NCBI GenBank assembly: GCA_026929865.2
Contig: CM049396.1
Location: 25,957,501-26,021,500, forward strand
Direction of reading: 5' to 3'
Length of the DNA stretch: 64,000 bases
Source: Hyperoplus lanceolatus
Lineage: Eukaryota > Chordata > Actinopteri > Uranoscopiformes > Ammodytidae
Part shown: positions 1-18,800 of the stretch, piece by piece
Numbering within the stretch: position 1 is the stretch's first letter
Layout of the letters: the number at the start of each line of letters is the position of its first letter
Made by a program: the position numbers and the translations under genes
Notes under the pieces: model-generated
What the model was told of the DNA's origin: nothing
The model's input: only the letters and a program-made list of their open reading frames with translations
Databases searched by the model: none

Positions 1-4069
<4,069 letters not shown>

Positions 4070-4820
4070 GTTTAACTGAAGCCGGGTGGGTTGGAAGACA
4101 GCTGAAGATGGTGGGCCCAGATGACATCAGCATTCAGAGAATAAGCTACAACAAACAAATTGCAAAAAATCATGCTCACATCTCTGACACAGGAGTTCAC
4201 TGGCGGTTTGTCTCTGGCAGCCACTGGGTGCCTTTAGCAACTGATTGCAAGACACTTTTAAGAGGGGGGAAGTGAATGTGTATGTGTATTTTTAGCTGGA
4301 TGAATGGTATGTCAACGTAAATAGCCCCCTGACACTGGCCTTGCTGCAACTGAACTCTCCCTGATCTTGCCTACAACAAGTGTGGGTGCCAACAGACATG
4401 AACATGTGAAACCAGCTAATCAAATTAAGTCATGATTTTTACTAGGGGCATCTGGTCAGGGTAATTAATTTGGATTTTAGAAAAATACAGTCTTGAAGAC
4501 TTTCTTTGGTTTATACATGGTGAGGTGATCTTACGCCTGTTATAGTTCAATTCATCTGACGTTATGGAAAAAATGGAAAAATGCCAAGTATTACGGCTCT
4601 TCAAAAGAAGAAAAGACTTGATTTTGTAACAGCAGCCTTGATAAATCCTGAGAGGCTGTTAAAACCTGTCACATATTAATATGTTGTATTATATTATAGT
4701 ATATTATATTGCATTGTATTGTATTATGTTATATTATATTATAGTATAGTAATATTATTGTGTTGAATTGTATTATATTGTATTGATTGTATTATGTTTG
4801 TGTTATGTTGTATTGTATTG

Positions 4821-4925
4821 TGTTATGTTATGTTATGTTATGTTATGTTATGTTATGTTATGTTATGTTATGTTATGTTATGTTATGTTATGTTATGTTA
4901 TGTTATGTTATGTTATGTTATGTTA
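4821..4925. repeat. (TTATG)n pentanucleotide microsatellite
   Basis: About 20 near-perfect copies of TTATG follow a degenerate TTATA/TTGTA-rich lead that begins near 4680. Confidence 0.95.
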
Positions 4926-5174
4926 TACTTTGTTTTTGTGATACATTGTATATTTTATAGCAGTATGTAAAGAGGGTAGGCATAATAAGCCTCGGCTTCG
5001 TCCTATACCGGCCATTGATGCTTTTAAGGAAAGTTGTTTACCTTGTTTGTGTTGTGTCTTGTGGTCATGGACCAAAAATAAAAACATTTACTACTACTAA
5101 TACAGTGGGGCCTGTATGCATTTTACTGCTGTGCACTAACAACTTGAACTTTTATTTTTATTCTTGCTGATTAA

Positions 5175-5652
5175 AGGTGCTGTAAGCGGAATGGTTCTTT
5201 TAGCTAACTTCCTGTCAGTTACTGCAGTTAGCAGTCCCCTTGCTCGTCCCTATGTCACCACATTAATGCACTGCGGTCTTCAAGCAGCGAGTCATATAGC
5301 ATCATCTAAGATCCATAAGTATGATAAAAACATGATAAAAACCATCAAAACAGACATTGGGAAGGATATTTACCTGCTCCGCCATTGTAGGCGCATAAAA
5401 ATTCACCCATCTGTCGCTCTGGCGTGCACCGGCAGTGAGACCATGAGTGAGACGGGTGTCGGTTTGTAGCGTTCTCTCTTGTGATTGGATATTAATTTCG
5501 GGATCCCCCGAAAAGTTTATTAGCCGATTACACGCAGAGCGGGCGACTGAGAAATCGGCTTTATGAAACGCGCACATTATGAAAGTGATCACTGTATGAA
5601 TAAAGAGCTATTTAACACTTATATTAACATAAATAAACCGCTTACTTCACCT
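5175..5652. mobile_element. Non-autonomous DNA transposon with TTAA target site
   Basis: The 478-bp unit starts AGGTGCTGTAAGCGG and ends CCGCTTACTTCACCT, so the terminal inverted repeats match at 13 of 15 positions. TTAA is present directly on both sides (5171-5174 and 5653-5656). TTAA duplication is typical of the piggyBac and Kolobok superfamilies. The internal frames (about 100 residues on each strand) show no transposase motif. Confidence 0.75.
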
Positions 5653-8600
5653 TTAATATGAGGAATTGGATTTGTGAAGAATGTAAAACTTTTTTTAAGG
5701 GGAAGAATATTATTCAGTTGTGTTTCTCTGCCATTTATGAAATATTACAAGTAGCCTAGGCTACACTACCAGCTAAACTAACCATTTGTCTGTACAACTT
5801 AATAGTTCAGTCTTTTCGTGTTATGTAGCCTACTATGCAGCCTAGGCTCTGCTCTGTAAACGTGTACATTTGTGATGGTCACTGATTTCAACAAAAAGTG
5901 ATTATGAAAACAAGCATTTTCCGGAATCGCTGACTCCCCCTTTAATTGACGTATGGGTGGTAGGCATACGCTAGTCAAACATAGTTTTATTCTGAAGGTT
6001 CATGCAGGAAGTGTAGTTTATTGTAGTTCTGGACTAAATAAGTGCGGGGCCTTCGATAAAACTTTGTACAACAAAACAGGAGAGCCTTATTTGCTCGAAA
6101 TTAATTGTCAACAGCATCAGAGGAGGAGCCTACTTACCCCTGTGTATGATTGATATATCCACTTTTAATATTTGTAACGCGGGAAATAAAGAAGACAGCC
6201 GAGTCCCTCAACCCGCGTGCGCTTCTCCTTCTCTCTCTCTCTCTCTCGTGTGTGACTGAAAAACACGTCGTCCAAGAATAGAAGCTGCTGCGGCTGTTGC
6301 TGCTGCTGTTTCTCACATTCATTACTAGGCTTAGCCTATGTAGGCTAGTTTCCAGTTGAATTTATTTCCAGGGGTGATAATGAGTTCATTCTGTTATCTA
6401 GCATAATGATTTATTATATTGTCTTAAGTTTATAATCCAAATTCAGGCTTTAGAAATGAAATGAAAAAAAAAACATAATATGGAAGCCTAAAATTCAAAC
6501 TATCATAGCAGGAAAAGTTGTGATTCATTTTCTAAGAGGTGCTAAACTTCCTCTTAATCTAATCTGGAACAGATCCACAGCAAAATGTCTGCTGTGACCT
6601 GGCTGTGACAGCCAGAAAAAGAGAGAAAAAACATCAACGTTTTCTTGCACTAGGCTAGGGCCTAGTCCGGGTGTGAGAGTGAGCACAGTCTTTTGTAAAC
6701 AGGAGGAATGACACTGACAGCATAGTGGATACAATTGCCTCTCATGTTTTAGTTTGAACAAAAGGCCAACAAACGAAAGCATAAAGAATAATAAACGGAA
6801 AGGAACAACTTCTTTTACTTTATTACTATCTTTTTTACTTTTACAAAATTGAACTCCACTATCGCTGCATGCCTTATAATAAACAAACACGTCCGACTAA
6901 TTGTGGGTTAATTTCAACATGACACTTTATTTAGTAGAATGAATCTCATACATACAGTATAGGGTGGGCCTATTTAGTCTTTTCTCATAAGCCTGGCTAA
7001 AAAAGAGAGAATGGATAGAGAAAACAGCTGCACTTAAAGTAAAAAAAGAAGAATCAAATATTAACACCATCACACTGCTGAACGAAATGGTTTGAACACA
7101 CATGACCAATTTCCCCACGCTGATGAACTAGAGCTACAGTAGATAGCTACAAAATGGTATAGGTTCATAAATATAATATAGTTTGAATAAATTTGCTTCA
7201 GCGCTAAATTCATTTAATTTATTTTCAACTTACAGAGTACATTTTATGAAAAATACATTTACGACCCCCAGTGCACAGCAGTTTGGTCTTTGATTTTTCG
7301 GGTTCTCTCCAGCTGGAAAAAGCTGCATGAAGCTGGATATACTGAGAGGATGATGAGAACACATCAGACAGCAGAAGAAACCAGGTAACATTCCACTGTG
7401 TGCTACAGTTTGTAACAAGAGTAAAAAACAACATCAATAATGAAAAATGTAGAGACATACAGTACATTCAAATGAGTCCCAAGATGGCCGAAGATCAAGT
7501 ACATTAAATGGAGATGAAAAAGACTTTTCAAAAGTATTCACAAAGACAAGTATTTTCGTTGAGGATGTCATTCATTATCCCGATGTTTACATTGCAGAAT
7601 GCTATTAAGATACTGATAACAAACTTATAAATGTAGTATGAAGTAAAAAATAATAATAAAAAAAAAAAAATGTAGTATGACACATTACTACAACATTTCT
7701 TTTTTTAAATAACTTTTTGAAATAACACAAACACAAAACCAATCCGATGAAATGAATGTGTAAATCATTTCAAATACAAAATTCCGCCAGCATGAATTTC
7801 TCATATCTCATTAACAAATGTTCACTGGTATGAGACCTGCTCACACCGGCATTCAAAAACTGCAGCAGCCCTATTTCTGTTCACACCACCAACCTCACTT
7901 TTTACAGCCAATTTAGTAGTGCTCACTTGGGGACTGGAATGAGTAAGGGAGGGTTATTTTTGATACTTTGTGTAGTTAGTTTTTAAAAATTACATTGTTA
8001 GTAAGGGAATAAAATATCAGCTTGAAACTCATCAGTACAATCCACGCTATATACAGACTAACGCTCTGATAGGCCATCAGTAGATGTTGACAAAATCCAT
8101 AACTTTTCCCAATTACAAACCCTGTTCAAACTATCCTTCGGCCGGTTATCTCTCTTGGTGACAATTTCATAGGGAATGTTAAGGCTTAAGATGTTCATAA
8201 AGTGCTCCATATGACACTCAAATCCTCCACAACTTAAAACCGAGGAAACTGATTTGATATGAGTAAATGACTGTCATATACAGTCACATGCTGCTGCCAT
8301 ACAGTAGGTTTCACAACAGCCCTCGGGGGTTTTCCTTAAAGACTGGTCAAATTATTCAGTCAAGGGTAGCACAGAGAAAGCTACATTAATCAGCCAGCAT
8401 CAAGCTGAATCTAGAAAAAACAAAACTATAAGAAAAAAAAATCACAATATTTGTGACATCATTCCAAATACCCTAATTGAGTGACATCATGAATGAACTG
8501 CTTTCAGGTTTTTCATAAGACTAAGCTCACAAAGGCTTAACTGCAAGCTAGCGTTTCAGATTATTAGAAAGCACTTTAAAGTTGTCTACCCAAGGTTTAG

Positions 8601-9286
8601 GTTTTATTTATTAAAATGTTGAGGCACTCCGTCTGCTACAGTTCATGGCCCTTTTCATTTTATCAAACGTGAAAAATACAAACGGCTGGGAGATGAAACT
8701 GCAGATGAAGACAGAAGTATGTTTGTTTTTTTGCGTATTATACAGATTACAGACAAACATTAACTGGCATGTGTTAATACTTTTCAAATGATGTGACGTC
8801 GTATAATATCTCTGTATATCACACATTTATTCAGCAATAAATTACCTCTTTAATATAACTGTTTCTTTATATCTCAGAAGATACAAAATAGTGATTTAGA
8901 GTTGTATATATTTTGTAAAAAAGTATATCTAAGGAGACTTTTCAGGGTTATTATAGGAGGAATTTTACTGTTCGTGTTGGACCAGAAATGATCGATATAT
9001 GAAATACAGCATGACCATATTGTTATTAGATGGGTCCACTCCAGTGCACATCCGCATGAGAACACTGGGTTTGAAGTTCATACACCGGAGGGATCAGTTA
9101 TAACACAGGGAACTTGCCAAAGCCTTTTTTCACAATGTACAGCTACAGTTTCTCATTTGTTTCAAGTCTCTTTCTGCTGAGGTTGCAGTGTGTTACTTTG
9201 CTGTAAGTTGAGGACACATTTTTTCAAATTCTGTGTGACTATATGTGAGTCTGAGTGGAAGGCTACAGTGTTGCTCATGTAATGTT

Positions 9287-9387
<101 letters not shown>

Positions 9388-9394
9388 TGCTGCT

Positions 9395-12300
9395 TCAGAC
9401 TAGGGTGCCTGGGTCGACACTAGGTTCTTTTGGAGCGGCTTCTTGCATCTGTGGATTAGGAGTCTCTTGATAGAGAGAGAACTCCATCGACCTGTTGGGG
9501 CGGCAAGTACAAATCAATACAGCACACTCCACAAACAGGAGACGGGGAGTGGAGACTCAACCCCCACTCCATAACAACATCCTAATGAAATCAAAAGTAT
9601 TAATCACAGTCAGAATATAATGGAGCTCGGATAGGGACAACCTCATAAAATCCCTCTTAATTCCGGAGGGGATGACTGTCATAATCAAAGGGCCATTTTA
9701 TGCATGTTTACATTTTATCTGTTAAGTAGACAGAGCTTCGTGTGAAAATTTGACAGCTGTAAGTGAGAACAATGTGCCAAGTGCCTTGATGTTGTGGACA
9801 GCAATGGATAATTCTGACCATGCAAAATATAAACAAAAACAAAAATTAAACAACGCCGACTGTCAAAGTCACAGCATTTTTAGATGAATTGGTTTGAATA
9901 GGGTGAGAGTAATAGCATCATCCTCTGATGGAAGACGAGATGAGAACATTTTTAACAGTGCTAAATACTCAGTCAAACAAGCATATTTGTATTTGTAGTT
10001 ATAAATGTATATAAATGAATGTATAATATATGTAGTTTAATTCAAAATATTTTTGAATATCCCCTAAAACTAATTTAATTAAAAAAAGTGAATCTTTCAT
10101 ATATTCTACATTCATTACACATGAAGTGAAATTAATCTAGAATAAACATACTTTTCAGATGGTCAACATTTCTATATTATAAATCTTTTTTTTTGATTGG
10201 TTTTATGTAATATTCATATATTTTATATTATTCCATGAGCTATAAGCCGTAATCATCTAATTAAAACTAAAGAAAGAACTTACTTATTTCACTTATTTAT
10301 ATTTCACATGTGTAATGAATCTGGAATATATGAAAGTTTCACCTTTTGAATGAACTTTTTCATGATATTCTAATTTCTTGAGAGGCACATGTATATTGTC
10401 ACAAAAAAAAATCAATCTTGAGCAGATTTGTATAGTGCATGTGTAGGATTGCAAGCTCATGACACAACACTGGAGATTATTCCTAGCAAAAGACATACAG
10501 GTAAAAAAAGTAATTTGATTGAAAATAATAATAATGAAATAACTATAAAAAATACTGACCTTCCATGCAGCGGGTGGCCATGGAAGCTGGCTGACGTGGG
10601 TATCTGAGCCCTGTGGAGGGTGGCTGGCTCAGCCTGAACCGACTGGACCTGGTGCACCAGAGGGTGGGGGTGTGAGAGGCGAGAGACCCCTGCCTCGTGG
10701 CCCTTTGAGGCAGCAGGAGGATAGCCCAGGGCGTTCCTCAGGTACCAGTCCCTTAGTCCCTCCAGAGCCAGGGCTTTATGGAGGCTACGTGTGGAGTCTT
10801 CTGGGGTTGGCAGAGAGAACTGTGGAGGTCTGCGGCCGAGTGAGGGGCCAGACAGCTCGGTCTGGTACGGGTGCAGGTTGGGGATGGAGGATGTAGTGGT
10901 GCCTGAGGCGGGGAGCGGAGATTCATACGCTGAAAGCAGTATGGCGTCCTGTGGATGCTGCTGCAAAGGAATAAAAGGTCCACAGGATTTGGTCCTGGTG
11001 ACTTTGACCCTGTGCAGCTCTGCCTGGGACCCTCTGAGGACCATGGGGCTGTAGGGGGGAGCGGCGCTGGGGAGGTGAACCTGGGAGTAAGAGAACCCGT
11101 TGGCGTGGGGAGGCACCGCTGCAGTGGAGGAGCGAGGAGAAGGCATGTCCTGCCAGATCCTGCCTGTGGACTGGTAGAGGTGATGCTGCACTTGCATCTG
11201 CTGCTGTTTGCCCCAGATATAGTCCATCAATAGTTCATTGTAGCCTCCGCCGGCCCCTCCTCTGTCGCCCATGGACAGACGCATTTTGGCCTGTTCCACA
11301 GAGCTGTCAGCATGTCTCTCGGGACTGCCCAGGTGAATGTGTCTCAACTTGCCGTCGGTTAGTGCCTCTGAGCTCTTGTAGGGCCCTCCTCTGGGGGGCA
11401 TCCCGTTCCTGGGAGCAGGATCGTCTGGGAGGCTAGATCTGTCCAGCAGTGCCTCCGAGCTGTTACTGCGCCTGGCCCGCGAGCTGTAAGGGCAGCCTCT
11501 GCGGTCAGAAGCAGAGCCCTCCTGGGCCAGAGGAATCATATAGGGCACGTCCAGGCTGCCAGACCACTGCTTCATCCCATTCCCACCCGACGCATCCGAC
11601 CTATAAGGCAGAGATAAGCACAACAGCTTAAGACTCTGAGAGCATATATGGATAGAGAAAAAAAAGGAGTGAAGGCAATATTAATAAAAACCGTGTAACT
11701 GCATTTCACACAAAATCACTTAAGAGGGGACACCATTTTTATGCTCAAAGGCCACACGATGAGCTGGAGCACCCCGCTGGTAGTTTAATATGACATTAAT
11801 CGTTACAACTCTTCCTCTATGTCTGTATTACTAAATGATTTAAGTTATTTCCAACCACACAGTTATCACAGTGGGAGGAAGGTTTGATATAGTGTTTTGA
11901 TACAGTGTTGTGTCTGTCCGATGCAACACAGCTAAAGTTTACCTGACATGAACGCTGATTGGAGCAGTCCGGGCTAAGAGAGGAGTAGCTGGGACACTTC
12001 TCCCTTCAACATTAGATGCACTTCTTGGTAGAGAGTGTGTTGGGCTGTGAGAAGCAACACAAGTGGACATGGACATATTTATCATTTATCACCCATACAT
12101 TAAAACATTATTTCATGTTTTCACATTGACAAACAGCATATAGTATGTACATTCTAGGACACATCAAGCAGAATGCACAGCTTGTAGCATAGGGTCACTT
12201 TAAGAGAAGTATACCTAACAGAGCTTGTGACAGAGTTGCGGCGGGTCCTCATCTCGTAGTAAATCTCAACAGGAGACAGCTTTCTGCTGATTCTGTGGTC

Positions 12301-15300
12301 CGGGCTGCCCACAGTCAGCCGGGGCTGAGACATAGAGCGTTGGTCGGCCACCACACTGGGAGACGACTCTTTTGGGAGAAGAAAAACTAAGAGATTATCT
12401 TTTAATGAAGCCAACTCATAGAGGACCAAAGAAAACAGATCACTGTCATTAAAAGCACTTCAAGCCAAGTGCATCATTTGTGCACCAAATGGGACTTCAT
12501 ATTCTCAGTTGGTGTCTTAACACCAGAAGTTGGAAATAAAACTCCCACCCCACTAAGTGTGAGTGCTTTAATTTGATTGTGAAAATTGCTACAAATACAA
12601 TGAGTTCATTCTACTGCCTGCTATAGCCTATTACTGTGTCTGTTAAAGCTCTTTTTAAATATGGATAAACAGAATCCACCAGAAACAGGCCGTTTGTATT
12701 CATTTGACTCACCATTGTCATGGGATGTCGAATCTGACATAGAGCTTGTACTCTCTGACATGACAGTGTCCTCTGAAAGACAACAAACCGTTCAGGTCAC
12801 ACATGATGCAGCGTGAAATGAGCGGTCTAACAAGTGCAAAGCAAAGTGAGTCTTTCAAAAGCATACAATGTTGAGAGCAATGTCTTGATTTTGTTCACCT
12901 ATTCCAGATACATAAAACAATAAAAAAATAAATAGAAAAAGTAAAGTATGGATCTCCTTTTAATTGTTTTGTAATAATACCTGTGTGACATCCCCGATGA
13001 ACCGTCCTCTTGCTATTGGGGACATGTCTGTCTGATTCTGAGTGTCTGTACAGAGCACCTGTGAAGATAGCTTTCATCTGCTTCCTCTCGTCCTGCAGCC
13101 AAGGGGACAGGCAGCCGTGTTAGACCACAAGTACACTGCTGCGTAAACACTATTGCTATTCAAGGTGCTGACTTACCTCTGCCTTGGTGTTGGGCCCCAG
13201 GCCAGCTCTGCGCTGCACCAGTGGGGCTTTCTCTCCCGTCTCCAGGGGGAACGCACGTGGCAACATCCCAGTCAGCTCCTGCAGAGGACATTCATTAGCA
13301 CCCCCTGAACTAAAATCCATCTTCTCACATAAACCGATAGCACTTAACAGATTACCGATAAAAAAACATTAAGTACCACCCATTAAATACTATCATGATT
13401 TTACTCAAAATCTGAAAAAGAATAAGGTTTAAGATAACTGGTGCTTCAAACATCTTAATTCAAAATAGCTACATTGAAACACAATAGACAACTTGTGAAT
13501 TCAAGAATAGGGCAGGCAAAGACAAAGTGAGTAACTATACATAGACATGATAAACAGCTGTTAATGAAACAATGAGGCAGCTGTGACTTCATTATGACGT
13601 GTTGACAAGTTCTCTGGAGCAATCAGGCAAATATGAATATATGCATATCCCTTTTCAAATGTGAAAATTAACATCAACGATTGACAACAAGATGCATTGA
13701 ATCTTAAAAGTAAAAATTTACAGAACATTCAAAATATGTTTGAATCTGTAATATCCTTCAGTATCTTCAGCAAAAATAAACACAAGTGAAAAAGGGGACT
13801 GAACAAACTGCTGTATGGAGAGAGAATGTTGTACCCTGTACCCTGAGCCTCTACTGCTGTATGATATGAAGTGAGAGCTACTCACGGCTTCATGCAGACA
13901 GACTTGTTTGAGCTCCCCCACTCTGGAGTTGAGCAGAGCCTCCAGGGCCTGCTTCCTCTCTTGCAGAGCAGAGATCCTCTCATCCTGCAGCTTGCTGTCC
14001 TGAGAGCCTTGAACATCTGCACAGAACACAGCACATGTAACACATCTTCAGGAAGACTAGATTAAAGTTTAAAGCTAGCAATATCCTTTATTTTTTTATT
14101 GTCAAGAAATCCCATGTCAAGACACAAACCAACAAAACAAGGATTCTAACGACCGACAAGTTATTGTCTGTGCATGCAAAGCCTAACAAATGTGATTCCT
14201 CCCTCCCATAAAGCTCCACTGTTTTCCAAATGAATGTTTTTTTTGGACACACCGTCACACCGCTTGAAATACTTATTGGAGCACAACATTTGAATTCTTC
14301 TTCCACACCCAAAACATAATAGATAGTCCCACAAATACACAACTAAATCCAGTTTAAGTTAAGTTCACTAAAAAGTAGCTGTTATTTTTGTGACCTGTTA
14401 TCTTCAGTAGGAAGCACAAGCAGGTGGTGATAAGAACTACAGACTGGGTTTATGAAAGTCAAGAACGTGTTCAAGGACAGATTAGCACACACATTTTCTG
14501 ACTTTTCATCAGATTGTTTGATCATAAAAACAATTGGAAAAATAACAGACTTCACCTTAAGGACACTGGACATTTTATGCTAAATCATTAGAATCATTAT
14601 TACTAAGAAATATATAATATTCCAATCAAATTACAAAGGCAAGGCTTTGATTGCTTTTGTCAATATGTTGGGTGCTCACAGTGCTCTGATAAGATTATCT
14701 GACCAGCTGCGGTAACAGCACGTGAACAAAAGGCCTTCACACGTACAGATGTTTTTTCAGCTGGCTGTTTCCCCTGAGAAAAAAAAGCCCTTTTGTTTTC
14801 CTTCTGTTGAACTGTTCACAAGCTGATAGATTTGTTAGGCATTTCAGGCTTGTCCAGACATGAGAGGAGTGTCTGCGTTTACACCCCTGAGAAGTCATCA
14901 TTACTCACCAGGAGACCCCAAACCCATGGATGTGATCAGATGTCCTTTGACCTCCATGTGTTGTTATTCTGGGGGGACTTTACAACTCACGCTCCCAGCT
15001 GCCCCCTCACCTGATGAAAAGAGCAAACTCAGGGTTAAGCTGCTGCTGATATGCATCAACAAAAAGTATAATTTAGACTTTGGCGTATTCCTCTCCTCTA
15101 ACCTTGCAGAATCAGCCATGTGTTTTCTTGAGGTGTGTAGAGTGGATGGTTGCATTTCTAGCCAGTCAGCAGTAGATAAGCATGGGTGTCTACCGGATCA
15201 GATTACACGGGGAACCATCAGGGGGAGCCACTGCACCTCTCTTCAGGTGTCTAAAGCTGAAACCTGGAAGAAAAAAAGTGAATACAACATTAATACAACT

Positions 15301-15717
15301 CCAGAAGAAGAATAGTGGATTAATATTTTTTATTTTTTTTCTGTGGAGAAAAGTGAAAATACTGTGTTTAGAATATCTATCAGTATAGCAACAGTTTCAG
15401 TAAATAAAAATAGCACTATTAACTTACAATGTAACTGACAATGTGTAAAGCCATATTAAAAATTACACATTTACAGACAATTTTTTTTTAATCCAAAGTT
15501 CAATAATAGCCTGGTGATAACTTAACATGCACCTTAGGCATTCTGAAAATGGGCTAATACTTTAAAATTAGCTCTGAAATACAATTAGCAACCAATTAAT
15601 TTGCAAAGAGAGGAAGGAATGAGACAAGAAAAGTAACATTAATAATGTATAGACAGAAACAGAGGGGGAGAAATTGAATCCCTGTGTGGTTTATGTCTCA
15701 ATTGCTACTGGTGCTTA

Positions 15718-15807
<90 letters not shown>

Positions 15808-18800
15808 CGAAAGGGAGAGAGCGAAAGGGAGAGAGGAATAGAGCCAGCAGCAAAGTGATGGAATAAATAACGGGGCGAGGTATAAACCCAGTGTTCAGCG
15901 GAGTTTCCTCTTGGCCGTGCTGCAGTCATAAATATCAAGGTTTACATGAAATGCACTTTGCATTGGATACACCTTTACTATAGTTTATAGCTTCTACATA
16001 TCAGATCATCTACTGTTGTGGTATTGAGAAGAACAACTAAAACTAAAATTGATTCAGAACCTGTGAACCTCACTCAAACGCTGCTCACAAATAACAAGCG
16101 TCTTGCCGGGCGGGTTAAATCATAAAACAACTCCATTCTACCCCACAAATCCAAGAAAGAGAGGCCTAGAGGGCTGAATTACCACCCCCCCCCTTTCAAA
16201 GACTGCAATCTGCCAGCATCATATCTCTTCTAAAGTACACGTTTATCTATCAGCAGCATCTGAACAGCAGCTGTCTCAAAGCTCAGCACACGACAACTGA
16301 CCAGCGTGGTTTTTCCTCTCTTGGGGTCGGTGAGACACAGTGTTCCACTTTCCCCTCACTCAAAACATCATAAAGAACGAGGCTTCACTTTCTTTTAGAG
16401 CACATACTTGAAATACTTGTAACCGAGTTTGCTCCTGTCCTGGAACTTACTGCAAACCAGTCCCTGCTGTTTGCTCCTGTACGTGTGAAAGCCCCACAGC
16501 ATGCTTGACCCCTCCTATTGACAGACAAGTCTCTTTCACACAAAATACAAAGTAGCAGAGTTAGGTACAACCGCCGCTCACACAAAAATCACATGAACCC
16601 TGTTACACACAAACCGAGGCCTGTGAGAATTAGATTTTAAAAGTTAATCTAATGCACAGTCAGTGAGGGACTTTTACCTTGGTAATTTGCAAGACAGTGT
16701 TACTTCTGTTCTCTGTTGAACAACCTAGGCCGAGCAGAAGAAAAAAAACCCTGCAGGGAGAAGCGGTCAAGAAGAAGACAGACAGAGACATTTGGTATTC
16801 ATCTGGATTTGGTCGCTGGGCAGCTGAACACTTAAGCCAAAAGGGCTGCCATAACTCCTCTCTACAAATGGCTTTGTCCAGCAAGCAAAACATTTGCTGG
16901 GAAACCTCCTTAAATGTGCCTTTTATCTCTTAAAAGGCCTCCAACTAACAGTCATTTGATTCCAGCACTCTTGAGATAATGCTAATGCTTTGTTTAAGCT
17001 ACTTAAATTGATACACTACAGTCATCTAAAGAGTTCCAACGTAACTTTTAAAGAATGAAATAACACATTCTTCCTCTTACAAATGTAAAGTTAAATTCAT
17101 TGTCTGCAAATTCCAGCGTCGTCCTCCTCAACAAACTTCAGCCTTACATGGTCTGTTATGACTAGTAGCTCATGACAGCTAAGTTAGCAAGTAAGTTTTA
17201 AGTGTACAACTTCCTAAGACTAACTGATCAGCTCTAATAAAATAATAAATTGTATTCAGCCAGCACATCCTTACTACTGTACCTTGACAACTCTTTCTGT
17301 CGCTGTTCGTTTGAGCATGACACCTATTGATGTATGTGTTATAACATGACGACGCTCCACATAACAGCCAGTGTGTGTTGCACTTCACACTTTGTTTTAG
17401 CATTTACAAATATCCCATAATTGCTTGTTGCTCAGGAAAGGCTTTAGTTTTACTTTGGTGTATCAAACAGTGTATCCAATTAAAGAAAGCTTTCACATTT
17501 ATATTCTTGTAACACTCTGGTAAGTCTTTCTGTGGAACAATTTGCAACAGCTATTGCTATTTGTTTGTAAAAATGAAAAAAACAGAAGATGAGTTCAGTA
17601 GCAGGCTAGTAGCAACCTTTACAATACCTAAACTGAAGCGCAAAAGGTCCCTACTGAAAAAAACACCTCAAGGCACCCCAGGGTAACCTCTAAGTGTTGC
17701 TTTAAGACAGGGGGCGAATCAATCAACTGCGACAGGTCAGCCCTCTAACAAAATAATACACCTGGAAGGGCCCGTGGCCTCGGTCTTACCGGTTGAACTC
17801 AAGCGCTAACTGCTAAAACATCTGGTGTGCAGATGTTTGCAAAAGGTTATACAGGTACAACAACATAAGAGACGGCATCACATTCCAGAGAAGCATGCAG
17901 GAGAGATGACGGGACAATGAAGAATCAGATGAACGGGGAGCGACATCAAAGGAAGGGGATCAGAGGAGATATGAACAAGAGAGATATGAACAAAACATAA
18001 TCGTGGAACACATGTTGACTTAGGCTTTGAAGAGGGATGCGCTCTGGATGATGGTGTATAGATAGAACTTTGGGGGCCATGTTGATTAAAACATGAGCTG
18101 TGTGCAATGAGTGTGCTAGCCCCTGTGCAGCATGCATCACAAGAATGCAAATCAGCGAGGGGTTTAATATTCAAGTCCGGCGGGCTAAAAACACTGGAGC
18201 CTGTAAGGTAGGTTCCTATCCTATATCGTGTAGACAGACACACAAGGAGATGTGCTGCTCTGTCTCTCTTTTGAGCTTAAAAGTCAAACATCTTCTATTA
18301 CAACATTCCCAGCAAAGCTCAGCTACAACTACATGCAACAGTTTTATATCCAGCTTTTCTCATCCCTTGACAAACAAGTTGCCTCCCTGCTCTTAAAGAG
18401 ATTATCTCTTGTATCTGTCCCCAGAGTCCCTGGAAGCGGCTACTGTTTTCAACAGCATTTATGTAACACACATATGCATGACTTACAATTAAGCATGTCT
18501 TAATAAGTAAGTAGAATCTTCTGCAACAACCTACTATTTCAAGTGGCAATGGATGCACAAAATGTCTCTCAACACCAGCAGCTGAGAGTAAAAAAGCAGC
18601 TGAGATGTAAAAGAGCAGCTGAAATATCACCTCCAGCCCTCTGCAGACAGGTGAGGGCTGCTGGCCCTCATGTTGACGGTTGGTGTTGACACAGCTGCTG
18701 CTGTTGTGAACTTACACATGGTAACCAGAGCAGCGCTACAACTATACAGTGCTTTTTACATTTATCGATTTATACTCAGTCTGCACAATGGTATGCCCAT

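Noticed and set aside
4680-4925. CRISPR-like array
   Set aside because: The repeat unit is five bases with no spacers, in a vertebrate genome; it is a microsatellite.
10672-11631. Several plus-strand open frames of 60-92 codons
   Set aside because: These are GC-rich antisense shadows of the large ccdc120 exon.
14860-15315. 151-codon plus-strand frame
   Set aside because: No domain, ordinary composition for this intron, no splice partners; treated as chance.
15684-15938. Arg-Glu and Leu-Ser repeat frames
   Set aside because: Products of the GA microsatellite.
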